From Lachnospiraceae bacterium A4 (GTDB taxonomy: Bacteria > Bacillota > Clostridia > Lachnospirales > Lachnospiraceae): 64,000 nucleotides of DNA. Numbering within the stretch: the first letter of the stretch is position 1; each line of letters starts with the position of its first letter. The position numbers and the translations under genes were made by a program. Below are positions 43,723 to 51,836 of this stretch, piece after piece. The notes beneath the pieces are model-generated. The model was not told where the DNA came from. It ran no database searches and worked only from the letters and a program-made list of their open reading frames with translations. The DNA is taken from contig KE159527.1 in the NCBI GenBank assembly GCA_000403215.2, forward strand, positions 107,497 to 171,496, given 5' to 3'.

Positions 43723-45981
43723 TTACAGGTCAAAATCAAAGTCGTCCAGCCCCTCGATCATCTGCTGTGCGCTCTCGTCGAGCACAGCATTTACCACCTC
43801 GCTGACCTCCTGTCCATTCAGTCCTAAAATCTCGCCAAGATTTTCTGCGATCTGGTCTTTTTCCACGGCGGAAAAGTCGGCAAACGCACGCCGCAGAAAC
43901 ACGAGCGCCCGCTTGAACTCCTCATCGTCGAGTGTAACAAGATAATCATTCAGACTTTCCCACAAGGACAGCCGCGCAATCAGCGCATACCTGTTTTTCA
44001 TGGCGAGTCCCTCAAACCACCCTGCGCCCAAATCCGCCGGAATCCCCTTGGACAACCGCCTTGATACCTCTGTCCGTAACTGCTGCGTGTTCATATTTCC
44101 ACGTTCCAGCAAAATCGCTGCCGCAAAGCCCGATAATTTGGTATTCAGGTCATCGCGCTCGGAAATGTTGTTCAACACCTTAATCCACTCCTCATGCGCC
44201 AGAAAATCGTGCGCCAGCTCGACGCTGTTTAACTGTTCGACTGCGGTAAGAACTGCCTTGCTTGCCGCATCATCACACACACAGGCAGACTCAAGTATCA
44301 GACATGCCCTGTAAAACAACTGTTTGAGAATTGGCTCTAACGGCTTTGCATCAATGCGCCGGATATTTCCGTACTGTATGACAACGGAGAGCCGCTGTGC
44401 TGTCTTTGCCAAGTCCTCCACAGAGGCGGCATCGACTGCCATTTTTTGCAGCGCCGCAGTCGCATAGCCAACCGCCTTCTCCATACCGCAGCAGCAGGCG
44501 TCCTCAATGACAAGCGCAATATCGCCCATTTTCGCTGCGTTCTCGACACGCTCCTTCATGGCAAACGACGCTGCACCGTCTATCGTATCGCCCTTTAACG
44601 CCGATTCCACCAGCTCAATCTCCGCCTCTGGCGACCAGCGCACGACCCAGTGTTCAGACCACGTCGCATTGTCCTGATTGACCGCCTGCTGCTGGGCAAA
44701 ACTCACTTGAATAACCCTGAGCCGATGCAGGAAAAAAGATCGGTGCAGGTCCATAAAAGCTGATTTTTCGGAGCTGACCCGTCTGTTCTCCCGCAAATCC
44801 AGCATTAAATCCTGCGCTGTGAGCTCACGGTATTTCTCGAGCTTCAAGTCTTTTAACTGCCTGTAAAAATCCTCCTGAATGCTGGTGCGGCTCACCCCGT
44901 CAGGAAGCGCACCGATGGTTGTGCCAATCTCTGTATCAGCCGTCGCCAGGATAATGTTTGACACACTGCCCTCCCCGATACAGGTCTGCGCCGCATCGCG
45001 CAAATCCCTGAGCGAAGCGATCGTTCCACCCCTGAGCGAAGCTAACGACATTGCCAGCCGGACTGCCTCAATCACAGACGCCGATGAAATAGGGTTTCCT
45101 TTCTCGCGCTGGTATTTTGCGAGCCGTATCAGATAACTGTAAACCGCGTACATCGGCTCGCCCTTCTTCAAACCTTCCCACAAAAGTGCATAATACGCGG
45201 GCGCCTTATTCCCTGCGCCGTATCCCGCCCTCGTGGAAAGCCGATAGTAGGAGTACGGCATCAACGTATGGTTTGCGCCCACCTTGGGCATTTTTGACAA
45301 ATCCTCGTCTGCCTCCTGCCAGCTTTTCAAGCCTTCGACATGATAGGACCCTGTCACCACGACGATGTTCTCCGGCTCAATGCCCGAATCCACCGCCTTT
45401 TTGATCTGCTGGCGCATATATGCCTCACGAAGTACAGTTTCCGCCCAGTCATTTTCCCGTCCTGCGGTGAGACTCCTGATATTGGCGCCAAAGCTATTGG
45501 CACCCATGTGATAGGCTTCTATGCTGCCTGCCTGCTCCATGACACGCTCCCAGAAGGTGTCGTGACCGTCCTCGCCGCTCTGCTGGTCAAGCTGCTCATA
45601 AACATTCATCCGGCACTCCTCGCCCTCCGCCTCCTGCATTCCGCACTCTGGTATCGCGAGAAATGTCTCTGAGGGCAGATCTATAAAACGGCACGTGACA
45701 TGATGGTTGTGGCACCACTGGATTGCCTGATACTCGGGCGAGTACTCTGCAAAGGGATACAGTATTGTCCTCACAGGCGCCTCTTTTGTGTAGGCAAGCA
45801 CTGCGATCGGCGGCTTTGTCTCCTTCCGCACCATATCCGACAGCAAATCTTCAAAATCACTTGGTCCCTCGACCAATACCAGCTTTGGCTTCTTCTCGTC
45901 GAGAAATCCCCGCAGGTAATACGCCCCGGCAGGCGATAAATGCCGTATTCCGAAAAAATTTGGATTTTTCATCTTGAACAC
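43723..45981 (-). CDS. DUF5682-type protein (TraB/EreA-like N-terminal fold), MoxR/VWA-associated
   Basis: A 752-residue protein. The N terminus has FGIRHLSPAGAYYL and PKLVLVEGPSDFEDLL, and later VTGSYHVEGL. The RH, E and HxE positions resemble the TraB/TIKI/erythromycin-esterase-like fold, whose members use His and Glu for metal binding or hydrolysis. This match is by pattern only. Residues beyond about 300 are alpha-helical and rich in Ala, Leu and Glu. A GTG start with AGGAGAGG upstream is used; an ATG three codons in is possible. Such proteins are found with MoxR, VWA, SWIM and HEAT-like genes in many Firmicutes and Actinobacteria; the biochemical role is not known to me. Confidence 0.75.
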   Translation of the reverse strand: MFKMKNPNFFGIRHLSPAGAYYLRGFLDEKKPKLVLVEGPSDFEDLLSDMVRKETKPPIAVLAYTKEAPVRTILYPFAEYSPEYQAIQWCHNHHVTCRFIDLPSETFLAIPECGMQEAEGEECRMNVYEQLDQQSGEDGHDTFWERVMEQAGSIEAYHMGANSFGANIRSLTAGRENDWAETVLREAYMRQQIKKAVDSGIEPENIVVVTGSYHVEGLKSWQEADEDLSKMPKVGANHTLMPYSYYRLSTRAGYGAGNKAPAYYALLWEGLKKGEPMYAVYSYLIRLAKYQREKGNPISSASVIEAVRLAMSLASLRGGTIASLRDLRDAAQTCIGEGSVSNIILATADTEIGTTIGALPDGVSRTSIQEDFYRQLKDLKLEKYRELTAQDLMLDLRENRRVSSEKSAFMDLHRSFFLHRLRVIQVSFAQQQAVNQDNATWSEHWVVRWSPEAEIELVESALKGDTIDGAASFAMKERVENAAKMGDIALVIEDACCCGMEKAVGYATAALQKMAVDAASVEDLAKTAQRLSVVIQYGNIRRIDAKPLEPILKQLFYRACLILESACVCDDAASKAVLTAVEQLNSVELAHDFLAHEEWIKVLNNISERDDLNTKLSGFAAAILLERGNMNTQQLRTEVSRRLSKGIPADLGAGWFEGLAMKNRYALIARLSLWESLNDYLVTLDDEEFKRALVFLRRAFADFSAVEKDQIAENLGEILGLNGQEVSEVVNAVLDESAQQMIEGLDDFDFDL

Positions 45982-46291
45982 CTAATTCCTCTCCTATAAG
46001 TATGTGCATATTGGGATACATTAAATCTCCAACCTGAATCGTCACTTTATACAGATTACCATATGCCCCTATCATTCCCAATTGAAAAAAATTGTCCGGT
46101 GTTGTATATCTCGCATCAATTTCGCCTCGCAGCATCATGATAGTCAATTCATCTTTTGACTTATCTGTGTATTTTATAACTGCCGATTTCACCGTTGCAG
46201 TATTGTCTGGGCACCATTCCACATCAACTAATCCAACCCACTGATCAGGGTATTTTTTTTGAATCTCTTCCCATGTCATGCGATTTTCCAT
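45857..46291 (-). CDS. Small protein overlapping the DUF5682 start
   Basis: A 144-residue open frame beginning MENRMTWEEIQKKYPDQWVGLVD. The first 77 residues (to FQLGMIG) look like a conserved small soluble family of unknown function; GAGGTG lies 5 bases before the ATG. The rest of the frame overlaps the first 125 bases of the DUF5682-type gene in another frame. The tail has odd composition, as expected for non-native coding. Either the two genes truly overlap or a frameshift removed the original stop. It lies between the MoxR and DUF5682 genes. Confidence 0.6.
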   Translation of the reverse strand: MENRMTWEEIQKKYPDQWVGLVDVEWCPDNTATVKSAVIKYTDKSKDELTIMMLRGEIDARYTTPDNFFQLGMIGAYGNLYKVTIQVGDLMYPNMHILIGEELGVQDEKSKFFRNTAFIACRGVLPAGISRREEAKAGIGRGTK

Positions 46292-46307
46292 ACAAACACC
46301 TCATTCC

Positions 46308-47390
46308 TTATACCAGCTCCTTACACGCCTTATACAATCCCAGCCACTCTGAGCCGCGCTTTTTCATCACATTCTCGAGATACTCCTTCCATGCCACTTG
46401 GTCTTTGTCCTCATCCTTGATGACTGCTCCCTGCAGTGCTGCCGCCAAATCCTCATTTGTGATTGTGCCATTTCCAAAACTTCCAGCCAGCGCCATGCTG
46501 TTACACAGCAGAGAGATAGCCTCTGCGGTGGAGAGAACACCCGATGTACCCTTAACCTTCTGTGTGCGGTCTAAGGTCTCGCCGCAGCGCAGCTCACGGA
46601 AGATCGTGCAAACCTTCTCCACCACATCATCTGCTGGCTGCTTTGCATTCAGGTCAAGATTTTCTGACAACTGTGTCACTCTCGTTCTGACAATCTCCAT
46701 CTCGGAAGTAAGGTTTGCCGGTGCAGGCAGTACCACAATATTAAAACGTCTCTTGAGCGCGGCAGACATCTCATTGACACCTTTGTCTCTTGTGTTTGCT
46801 GTCGCGATCACTGAAAATCCCTTTTGCGCCGCCACTTCCACCGCAAGCTCTGGCACAGAGATTCTCTTTTCGGATAAAATAGAAATCAGCGCGTCCTGCA
46901 CCTCGGAAGCACAGCGCGAAATCTCCTCAACGCGCGCGATGGAACCAGTCTCCATCGCATTGAATACAGGGCTTTTGAGCATCGCCTCGTGGGACGGCCC
47001 CTTGGCGATCAGCATTGCATAGTTCCATGAATACTTAATCTGCTCCTCTGTCGTTCCTGCGGTTCCCTGTATAACCTTCGTGGAGTCGCCGTTGATGGCG
47101 GCTGTCAAATGCTCAGAGAGCCAGCTCTTTGCCGTACCCGGCTCACCGATCAGCAAGAGCGCTCTGTCTGTCACGAGCGTGGAAATGGCGATTTCCACCA
47201 GCCGTTCATGTCCTATGTATTTGGGGGTGATCTCGGTCTTGCCAGCCTTTCCGCCGCAGATGTACGTCTTTACAGACTGCGGAGACATGCGCCAGCCTGT
47301 CGGTATTGGATTTTTTTCTGCTGCGATCAACGCGTCAATCTCTGCCTGAAATAATTTTTCAGCAGGTAATCTTAAAATTTGCTCACTCAT
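46308..47390 (-). CDS. MoxR-family AAA+ ATPase
   Basis: A 360-residue single AAA+ module. Walker A is GEPGTAKS (82-89), a Walker B-like acidic pair lies in ARVEEIS, and sensor 1 is ATANTRD. An arginine-rich SAALKRRF segment follows as in MoxR proteins, and then the helical lid domain. MoxR ATPases form hexamers that work with VWA proteins to remodel or activate targets. Here the VWA partner is three genes downstream and HEAT-like and SWIM proteins are upstream. GGAAG precedes the ATG. Confidence 0.9.
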   Translation of the reverse strand: MSEQILRLPAEKLFQAEIDALIAAEKNPIPTGWRMSPQSVKTYICGGKAGKTEITPKYIGHERLVEIAISTLVTDRALLLIGEPGTAKSWLSEHLTAAINGDSTKVIQGTAGTTEEQIKYSWNYAMLIAKGPSHEAMLKSPVFNAMETGSIARVEEISRCASEVQDALISILSEKRISVPELAVEVAAQKGFSVIATANTRDKGVNEMSAALKRRFNIVVLPAPANLTSEMEIVRTRVTQLSENLDLNAKQPADDVVEKVCTIFRELRCGETLDRTQKVKGTSGVLSTAEAISLLCNSMALAGSFGNGTITNEDLAAALQGAVIKDEDKDQVAWKEYLENVMKKRGSEWLGLYKACKELV

Positions 47391-47444
47391 TATTTGTATC
47401 TTCCTTTCTACTATTATAATGATTCCTTCTGCGCTGTATGCGCG

Positions 47445-49313
47445 CTAAATACTCATCATTCTTTTCTTGAATGTCTCGTATGACCTTGCATCCACCCGGA
47501 TTTTCCCTGTATCAATCATCTCGCAGACTGCCTTGTATTCCTCGTCAATCGCAGCCGCGCCGCCGGGCAGTTCACGCAGAAAATAACAGGTTTCCCATGA
47601 ACTGATCTCGTTGGGGTGCATCTTGATATAGTGCACGCCAAGTCCTTTACAGTCCGTCCATCCGCATTGCTTCATATAGCCCAGATAACTCCTGCCGCCG
47701 GAAGAAACCTGTAATGCTCTGTTATAGAAGTATTCGCCGAACTCATGACACAGCTCTTTATCATGCAGCGGCAGCCATTGCATTAAGATTCGGTCCGTTT
47801 CCTCCGATGCATGTCTTTTGAGCCAGTCCATAAATTTCTTTGCATGTGTCAGCCGAAGCGCCCTGCCGTAAATTTGATAAGTATTTTTATTTTCATCCCA
47901 CTGAATATAAGCCGCTGCATCCACTACCATATTCATACATTGGGCAGGATATTTGGCTGTGGAAATCTTATTTTCCAGCCAGTCCACACAATCTTCGTCT
48001 CCGATTAGCTTTGCCGTCACCGCGGCGGACAGGAGATCTAATTCCAATGCAAGTGCGCACAGGTCTGCATCAGGATTGACAACCAAGGACTGTTGCAGGA
48101 TTTTATCCAGTCCTCTCTCAATAGGAATTGGCTTCTGTTTGCGGAAATACCAGAAATCGCTGTCGATGACATCACAGTGCCATGAATACGGATATACTTC
48201 TCTCCATTTGTCAAGAAAACTGTTTATGCGTTCCTTTCGTTTCAGTAATTTCTGATAGCATCTGCGAATGGCTGGATGGCTCTTTCCATACATCGCCAAA
48301 ACCAGATCATACGGAATCGCGATTTCGTTCAGTCGCTCTTTATCCAGCTTTGCAGGATCTCCTGCCCGGTCAAACCGTTCAAGCACCTTGTCACAGATTT
48401 TCTCGACAAGCTCTGCTGACCACGAGGATACTGCATTGATCAGGTACTTTAAGACGGTCTCCGGCTGTTTCTCTGCGGCTTGTTCCAAACAGGCACGGGC
48501 GTTTTCATCTTCTATACTGGCAAGTGCCATAAAAACAGCATCTTTGTTCTTGCCTTTTTCTGTCTTTATCATGTCCATAAGCAGCGGTACATTTTTCTGG
48601 TCATGCCTGAGTGCAAAGATCACCGCCTGCCGAATCTCCTTCTGCGCTTCCTCGAGCATTCTGAGATAGAAATCGTTTGCCTCTGCGCCGGCAAGTGCAT
48701 CTATGAGGTTTACACGGCGCACCATCTCTTTCTTGCCCCTGGGGTCAAACCCGTGATATAAAAGCGGCAGAATCGCTCTGTCCCTGCTTTCTCTAAGCCA
48801 CTCCTCCACCTTGTCTGCAAGCTCTGCATAGGAAGCCCCCAACGCCTGCACCAGCGCATACTTGACGCGGTAATCGTCAAAAAGCTGCGGCTGGCTGTCG
48901 TGCAGCTCACATACGGATGCATAGTGCCCGCCGCCCGATGTTGTCAGCGCCTCCAGCAGTTGTCTCAGCACAGAACAGGGTGCATTGACAATGGTACTTC
49001 CTGTGTTTTCTTCCTCATAGGCAGCATGAAGCTGCTCAACCTCCCCCTTTATCTCAACAACGCCAAGCGTGCAGATCACGGCATCTGCCAGTGTCAGTGC
49101 ATCAAGCAGTGCGCCCTGAACATTTTGACACTCCGGCGCCAAAAGCTGTGTTGTCATCTGTCCCAATTTTGCAAAGACCGGTGAAGCTGCCTCTAAGGGC
49201 TTGAATGCCTCATACGCACGCTTTAACCGAAAGTCCTCTGTCAACAGGTTTGTGCCCGCGATGCCTGCCGCGCGCAGGCGTTCCCGCAGCTCATAAATTG
49301 GTGTTGTGTCCAT
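47445..49313 (-). CDS. HEAT-like repeat protein, paralogue 1 of the MoxR/VWA cluster
   Basis: A 622-residue all-alpha protein with helical repeats of the HEAT type. The N terminus YELRERLRAAGIAGTNLL, EAASPVFAKLGQ and DAVICTLGVVEIKG, and the DYRVKYALVQALGASYAEL stretch, are shared with the proteins at 51837-53807 and 56173-58140. Downstream, MVRRVNLIDALAGAEANDFY and LPLLMDM-type helices repeat, and it ends FKKRMMSI. It is probably a scaffold or target-recognition protein for the MoxR ATPase encoded next. It resembles the large helical proteins (DUF5691-like) found in similar clusters; this assignment is by gene context. GAGGAGG lies 9 bases before the ATG. Confidence 0.75.
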   Translation of the reverse strand: MDTTPIYELRERLRAAGIAGTNLLTEDFRLKRAYEAFKPLEAASPVFAKLGQMTTQLLAPECQNVQGALLDALTLADAVICTLGVVEIKGEVEQLHAAYEEENTGSTIVNAPCSVLRQLLEALTTSGGGHYASVCELHDSQPQLFDDYRVKYALVQALGASYAELADKVEEWLRESRDRAILPLLYHGFDPRGKKEMVRRVNLIDALAGAEANDFYLRMLEEAQKEIRQAVIFALRHDQKNVPLLMDMIKTEKGKNKDAVFMALASIEDENARACLEQAAEKQPETVLKYLINAVSSWSAELVEKICDKVLERFDRAGDPAKLDKERLNEIAIPYDLVLAMYGKSHPAIRRCYQKLLKRKERINSFLDKWREVYPYSWHCDVIDSDFWYFRKQKPIPIERGLDKILQQSLVVNPDADLCALALELDLLSAAVTAKLIGDEDCVDWLENKISTAKYPAQCMNMVVDAAAYIQWDENKNTYQIYGRALRLTHAKKFMDWLKRHASEETDRILMQWLPLHDKELCHEFGEYFYNRALQVSSGGRSYLGYMKQCGWTDCKGLGVHYIKMHPNEISSWETCYFLRELPGGAAAIDEEYKAVCEMIDTGKIRVDARSYETFKKRMMSI

Positions 49314-49352
49314 ACCTGAATCCTCCTCTATTTTATTTTCACACGGATATGT

Positions 49353-49617
49353 TTATGCGGTTCTCCGCTTCCACCCAAACAAGGTCTTTTTGAAATTGCG
49401 CTTATTTTCTATGACACGAATGTCACCCGGAAACTTATCCCAATAAGCAAAGCCTTTCTTGATATCAGCCGGTACGCCCAGCCCATACGCATAAATCTCA
49501 CCCAGTCCGATCGCGCTGAGCCGCTCGCCCGGATACTGCTCAAACTCCCGCTTTGTCACGCTTCACCCAAAGCTGATTCACTGCATAGTCCACCCGTTCA
49601 TCAAAACACGCACTCAT
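49353..49617 (-). pseudogene. Remnant of a SEL1-repeat-like gene
   Basis: An ATG at 49617 with AAGGAG 7 bases upstream begins MSACFDERVDYAVNQLWVKR and reaches a stop after about 25 codons. From 49559 another frame continues ERLSAIGLGEIYAYGLGVPADIKKGF and ends FKKTLFGWKRRTA at 49353, a typical SEL1 repeat and C terminus. The middle of the gene is missing and the frames do not join. It is therefore a deleted and frameshifted remnant of a SEL1/TPR-type gene lying between two HEAT-like genes. Confidence 0.7.
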
Positions 49618-49684
49618 ATTCCTACTCCTTATCATTTGCCATGTATCATAAATTCACGCCTGCATCAAACACTTTCTGCGCTCA

Positions 49685-50218
49685 TCAATAATAATATTCA
49701 CTCCAGTTCTCAACCACAAAGGACGCATAGTCCGGCTCCACATGAAAATCCCGCGCAAGGATATTGTGTGCCTCCTGCTTATTGCCCTTGATAATAATAT
49801 CATTCAGTGCCTTGAGCTGCTCTAACGGATATGTCATACCGCCAATCTTTGTCTCTTTTAATTCAAGATATACCGATGACGCCGACGCTTTGTCCGGCGC
49901 AAAGATACCGATGCACAGCAGCACAAGACCAACAAGTGTCATGCCGCCAAATATCAAGGTGTTCTGCCTTATACCGTCAAGATTTACGCTGTACAACATA
50001 TAGGGAAGCGTAATTTCCTCCAACTCCGACGCCTGCTCGACAAGCCCTACTTCAAGAAGCCAGTCCGTCATCTTTTTCTTGGTTTCATCATCTACTTGCA
50101 AAACCACTCCCTGAAACGGCACGGTCATTGTCCCCAAATCATTTGCATCGCCATACATATAATCCATTGATTCTTCCACTATGTTTGAATAATTCCCGGA
50201 ACTGCCGCAGATTTTCAA
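49685..50218 (-). CDS. Membrane protein, possibly N-terminally truncated
   Basis: A protein of about 177 residues. A TTG at 50218 has GGAGG 7 bases upstream; the frame is open a little further into the preceding gene. It has one clear hydrophobic helix in the middle (TLIFGGMTLVGLVLLCIGIF) flanked by soluble parts, and ends NWSEYYY. It has no N-terminal membrane segment, and the sequence looks like the second half of a larger two-helix membrane protein, so it may be truncated at the junction with the ATPase-nuclease gene upstream. Function unknown. Confidence 0.5.
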   Translation of the reverse strand: MKICGSSGNYSNIVEESMDYMYGDANDLGTMTVPFQGVVLQVDDETKKKMTDWLLEVGLVEQASELEEITLPYMLYSVNLDGIRQNTLIFGGMTLVGLVLLCIGIFAPDKASASSVYLELKETKIGGMTYPLEQLKALNDIIIKGNKQEAHNILARDFHVEPDYASFVVENWSEYYY

Positions 50219-51807
50219 ATAACCGCCTCCACGATGGTCTTGCCACAAGCTTGAATTTCTTTCACACCGATTTCTTTGTGTTGATTAAAATTAAAGCTAA
50301 TCATATATCCTTTCTCTTTATGATAGGCTTCCAGATAGTCCGCAAGCTGTTTCTCGCCTCTCTCATTGTATTCTTTTCCATGCCAAATTTTTAGTTCGAC
50401 AATAAACTGCTCTCCCAGATAATCCACGATGATATCTGTGCGCCGCTCATCTCTTGTCTGCGCCTCCATGTAATAGTTTCCCGTGCCGTTAATGATAGGC
50501 TCTAAATATAATAAAAAGAATTTGCGGCCGTATTTCTCAATGAAGTTCATATCCTGTTCACCGTATATCTCATGAAAATGGGCGACAAATTTTCGCAGTA
50601 CCAATTCCATGTCAAGCCTGTTATTTTTGATAAACTGTATCCTGTCACTCCCACCTCTCCGATAGACTTCACTTTCTATGGCTTCCCTTGTCATAAAAAA
50701 GTTTAACAGGTACATCTCAAAAATACGGTTTGCAATCGCAACCTGACCCGTTCTTTCTGTCAGGAAGCCAAACATCACGCCGATACTGACTGCTTTTTCG
50801 TCAGGACTATATGGAATCCTTCTTCCTTGATATAGAATGCTTTCAATGATGGCGTACAGCTCGCTGTACAAGTCAAGCTGCTTTACCATACTCTCAAACA
50901 GTGGACTGCTCTCCCTTAAAATTCCAGCGACTGCCTTCGCCACACCCTCTTTTGACCATGCCGCACTTGGTGTCTCAAACCCTTCGCTTCCCACAATTTT
51001 CTCATCAATGCATTTACATATTAATGATACAAGTACAGGATAGCCTGTGGTATATTGATAGATCTCCTCTGCCACTGTAGACAAATCCGCGCCTGTAGTG
51101 TAATCAGCCTCATATTCCTCCAGCATCAATGCAATCTGGGCAGCAGAAAAACTCATCTCGATCTCAAATGGTGCGGCAATATTCCACGGACTGTTATACT
51201 GGTGCTCTACCTCAGCACGCAGCTTTAATTTGAGATTTTTGATATTGTAGACTCCCGCCAGAATGACACTATGAAAAATCGGAACGCGGTCTCGTTTCAG
51301 ATAATATCCCCGAAGCTGTGCCAAAAAGTCAATAAACACTTGATTATTGCTCGCGCTGTCCACCTCATCAATCATCAGCACAACAGGGCGCAGACTGATT
51401 CCGCACAGCTCACTCAGACACTCAAAGAGTTCGCTCAATCCGCCCTCCGCATTTTCTTTCATAAAATCATGCAATACTTGCAAAAGTCTGTCTTTATCCT
51501 CTGCCTTTGCAAACTGGAATGCGCGCGACAACTTCTTTGCAAAAGTCTGGGAGAAAAGAACATCATCCGCAAACTTTGCCATTTCAATTTCCTGAAAATC
51601 TAAAGATAAGACAAGATAGTTGTTCTCCAAATAAGTTTCCAGTGCAGCTAACGTTGTTGTCTTTCCATACTGCCGTCCCTTATTGATGACAAAGTAGCTG
51701 CCCTCGTCCACATAATTCTCCTTGATTTCCTTTAGCCGGTCATCAAGCCGAACCATATAATGTCTTTGCGGATTACAGACGCCTGTGACATTAAATCTAC
51801 GCCTCAT
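50215..51807 (-). CDS. ATPase with C-terminal PD-(D/E)XK nuclease-like domain
   Basis: A 530-residue protein, only distantly related to the DUF1703-type genes in the window. Walker A is KGRQYGKTT near residue 48, Walker B is VVLMIDEVD, and a nuclease-like core RTDIIVDYLG followed by FIVELKIWHG (D and ExK) lies at the C terminus with EKGYMISFNFNQ after it. The layout, ATPase then restriction-like nuclease, is the same as in the other copies. It interrupts the MoxR/VWA cluster between a HEAT-like gene and a shortened membrane protein gene, so it may be a later insertion. Confidence 0.8.
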   Translation of the reverse strand: MRRRFNVTGVCNPQRHYMVRLDDRLKEIKENYVDEGSYFVINKGRQYGKTTTLAALETYLENNYLVLSLDFQEIEMAKFADDVLFSQTFAKKLSRAFQFAKAEDKDRLLQVLHDFMKENAEGGLSELFECLSELCGISLRPVVLMIDEVDSASNNQVFIDFLAQLRGYYLKRDRVPIFHSVILAGVYNIKNLKLKLRAEVEHQYNSPWNIAAPFEIEMSFSAAQIALMLEEYEADYTTGADLSTVAEEIYQYTTGYPVLVSLICKCIDEKIVGSEGFETPSAAWSKEGVAKAVAGILRESSPLFESMVKQLDLYSELYAIIESILYQGRRIPYSPDEKAVSIGVMFGFLTERTGQVAIANRIFEMYLLNFFMTREAIESEVYRRGGSDRIQFIKNNRLDMELVLRKFVAHFHEIYGEQDMNFIEKYGRKFFLLYLEPIINGTGNYYMEAQTRDERRTDIIVDYLGEQFIVELKIWHGKEYNERGEKQLADYLEAYHKEKGYMISFNFNQHKEIGVKEIQACGKTIVEAVI

Positions 51808-51836
51808 TGTTAAACCTCTTTTCTGACATTCTGACG

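Noticed and set aside
46195-47022. Plus-strand open frame of 275 codons
   Set aside because: It overlaps the MoxR gene and the small protein antisense; no motif or start signal.
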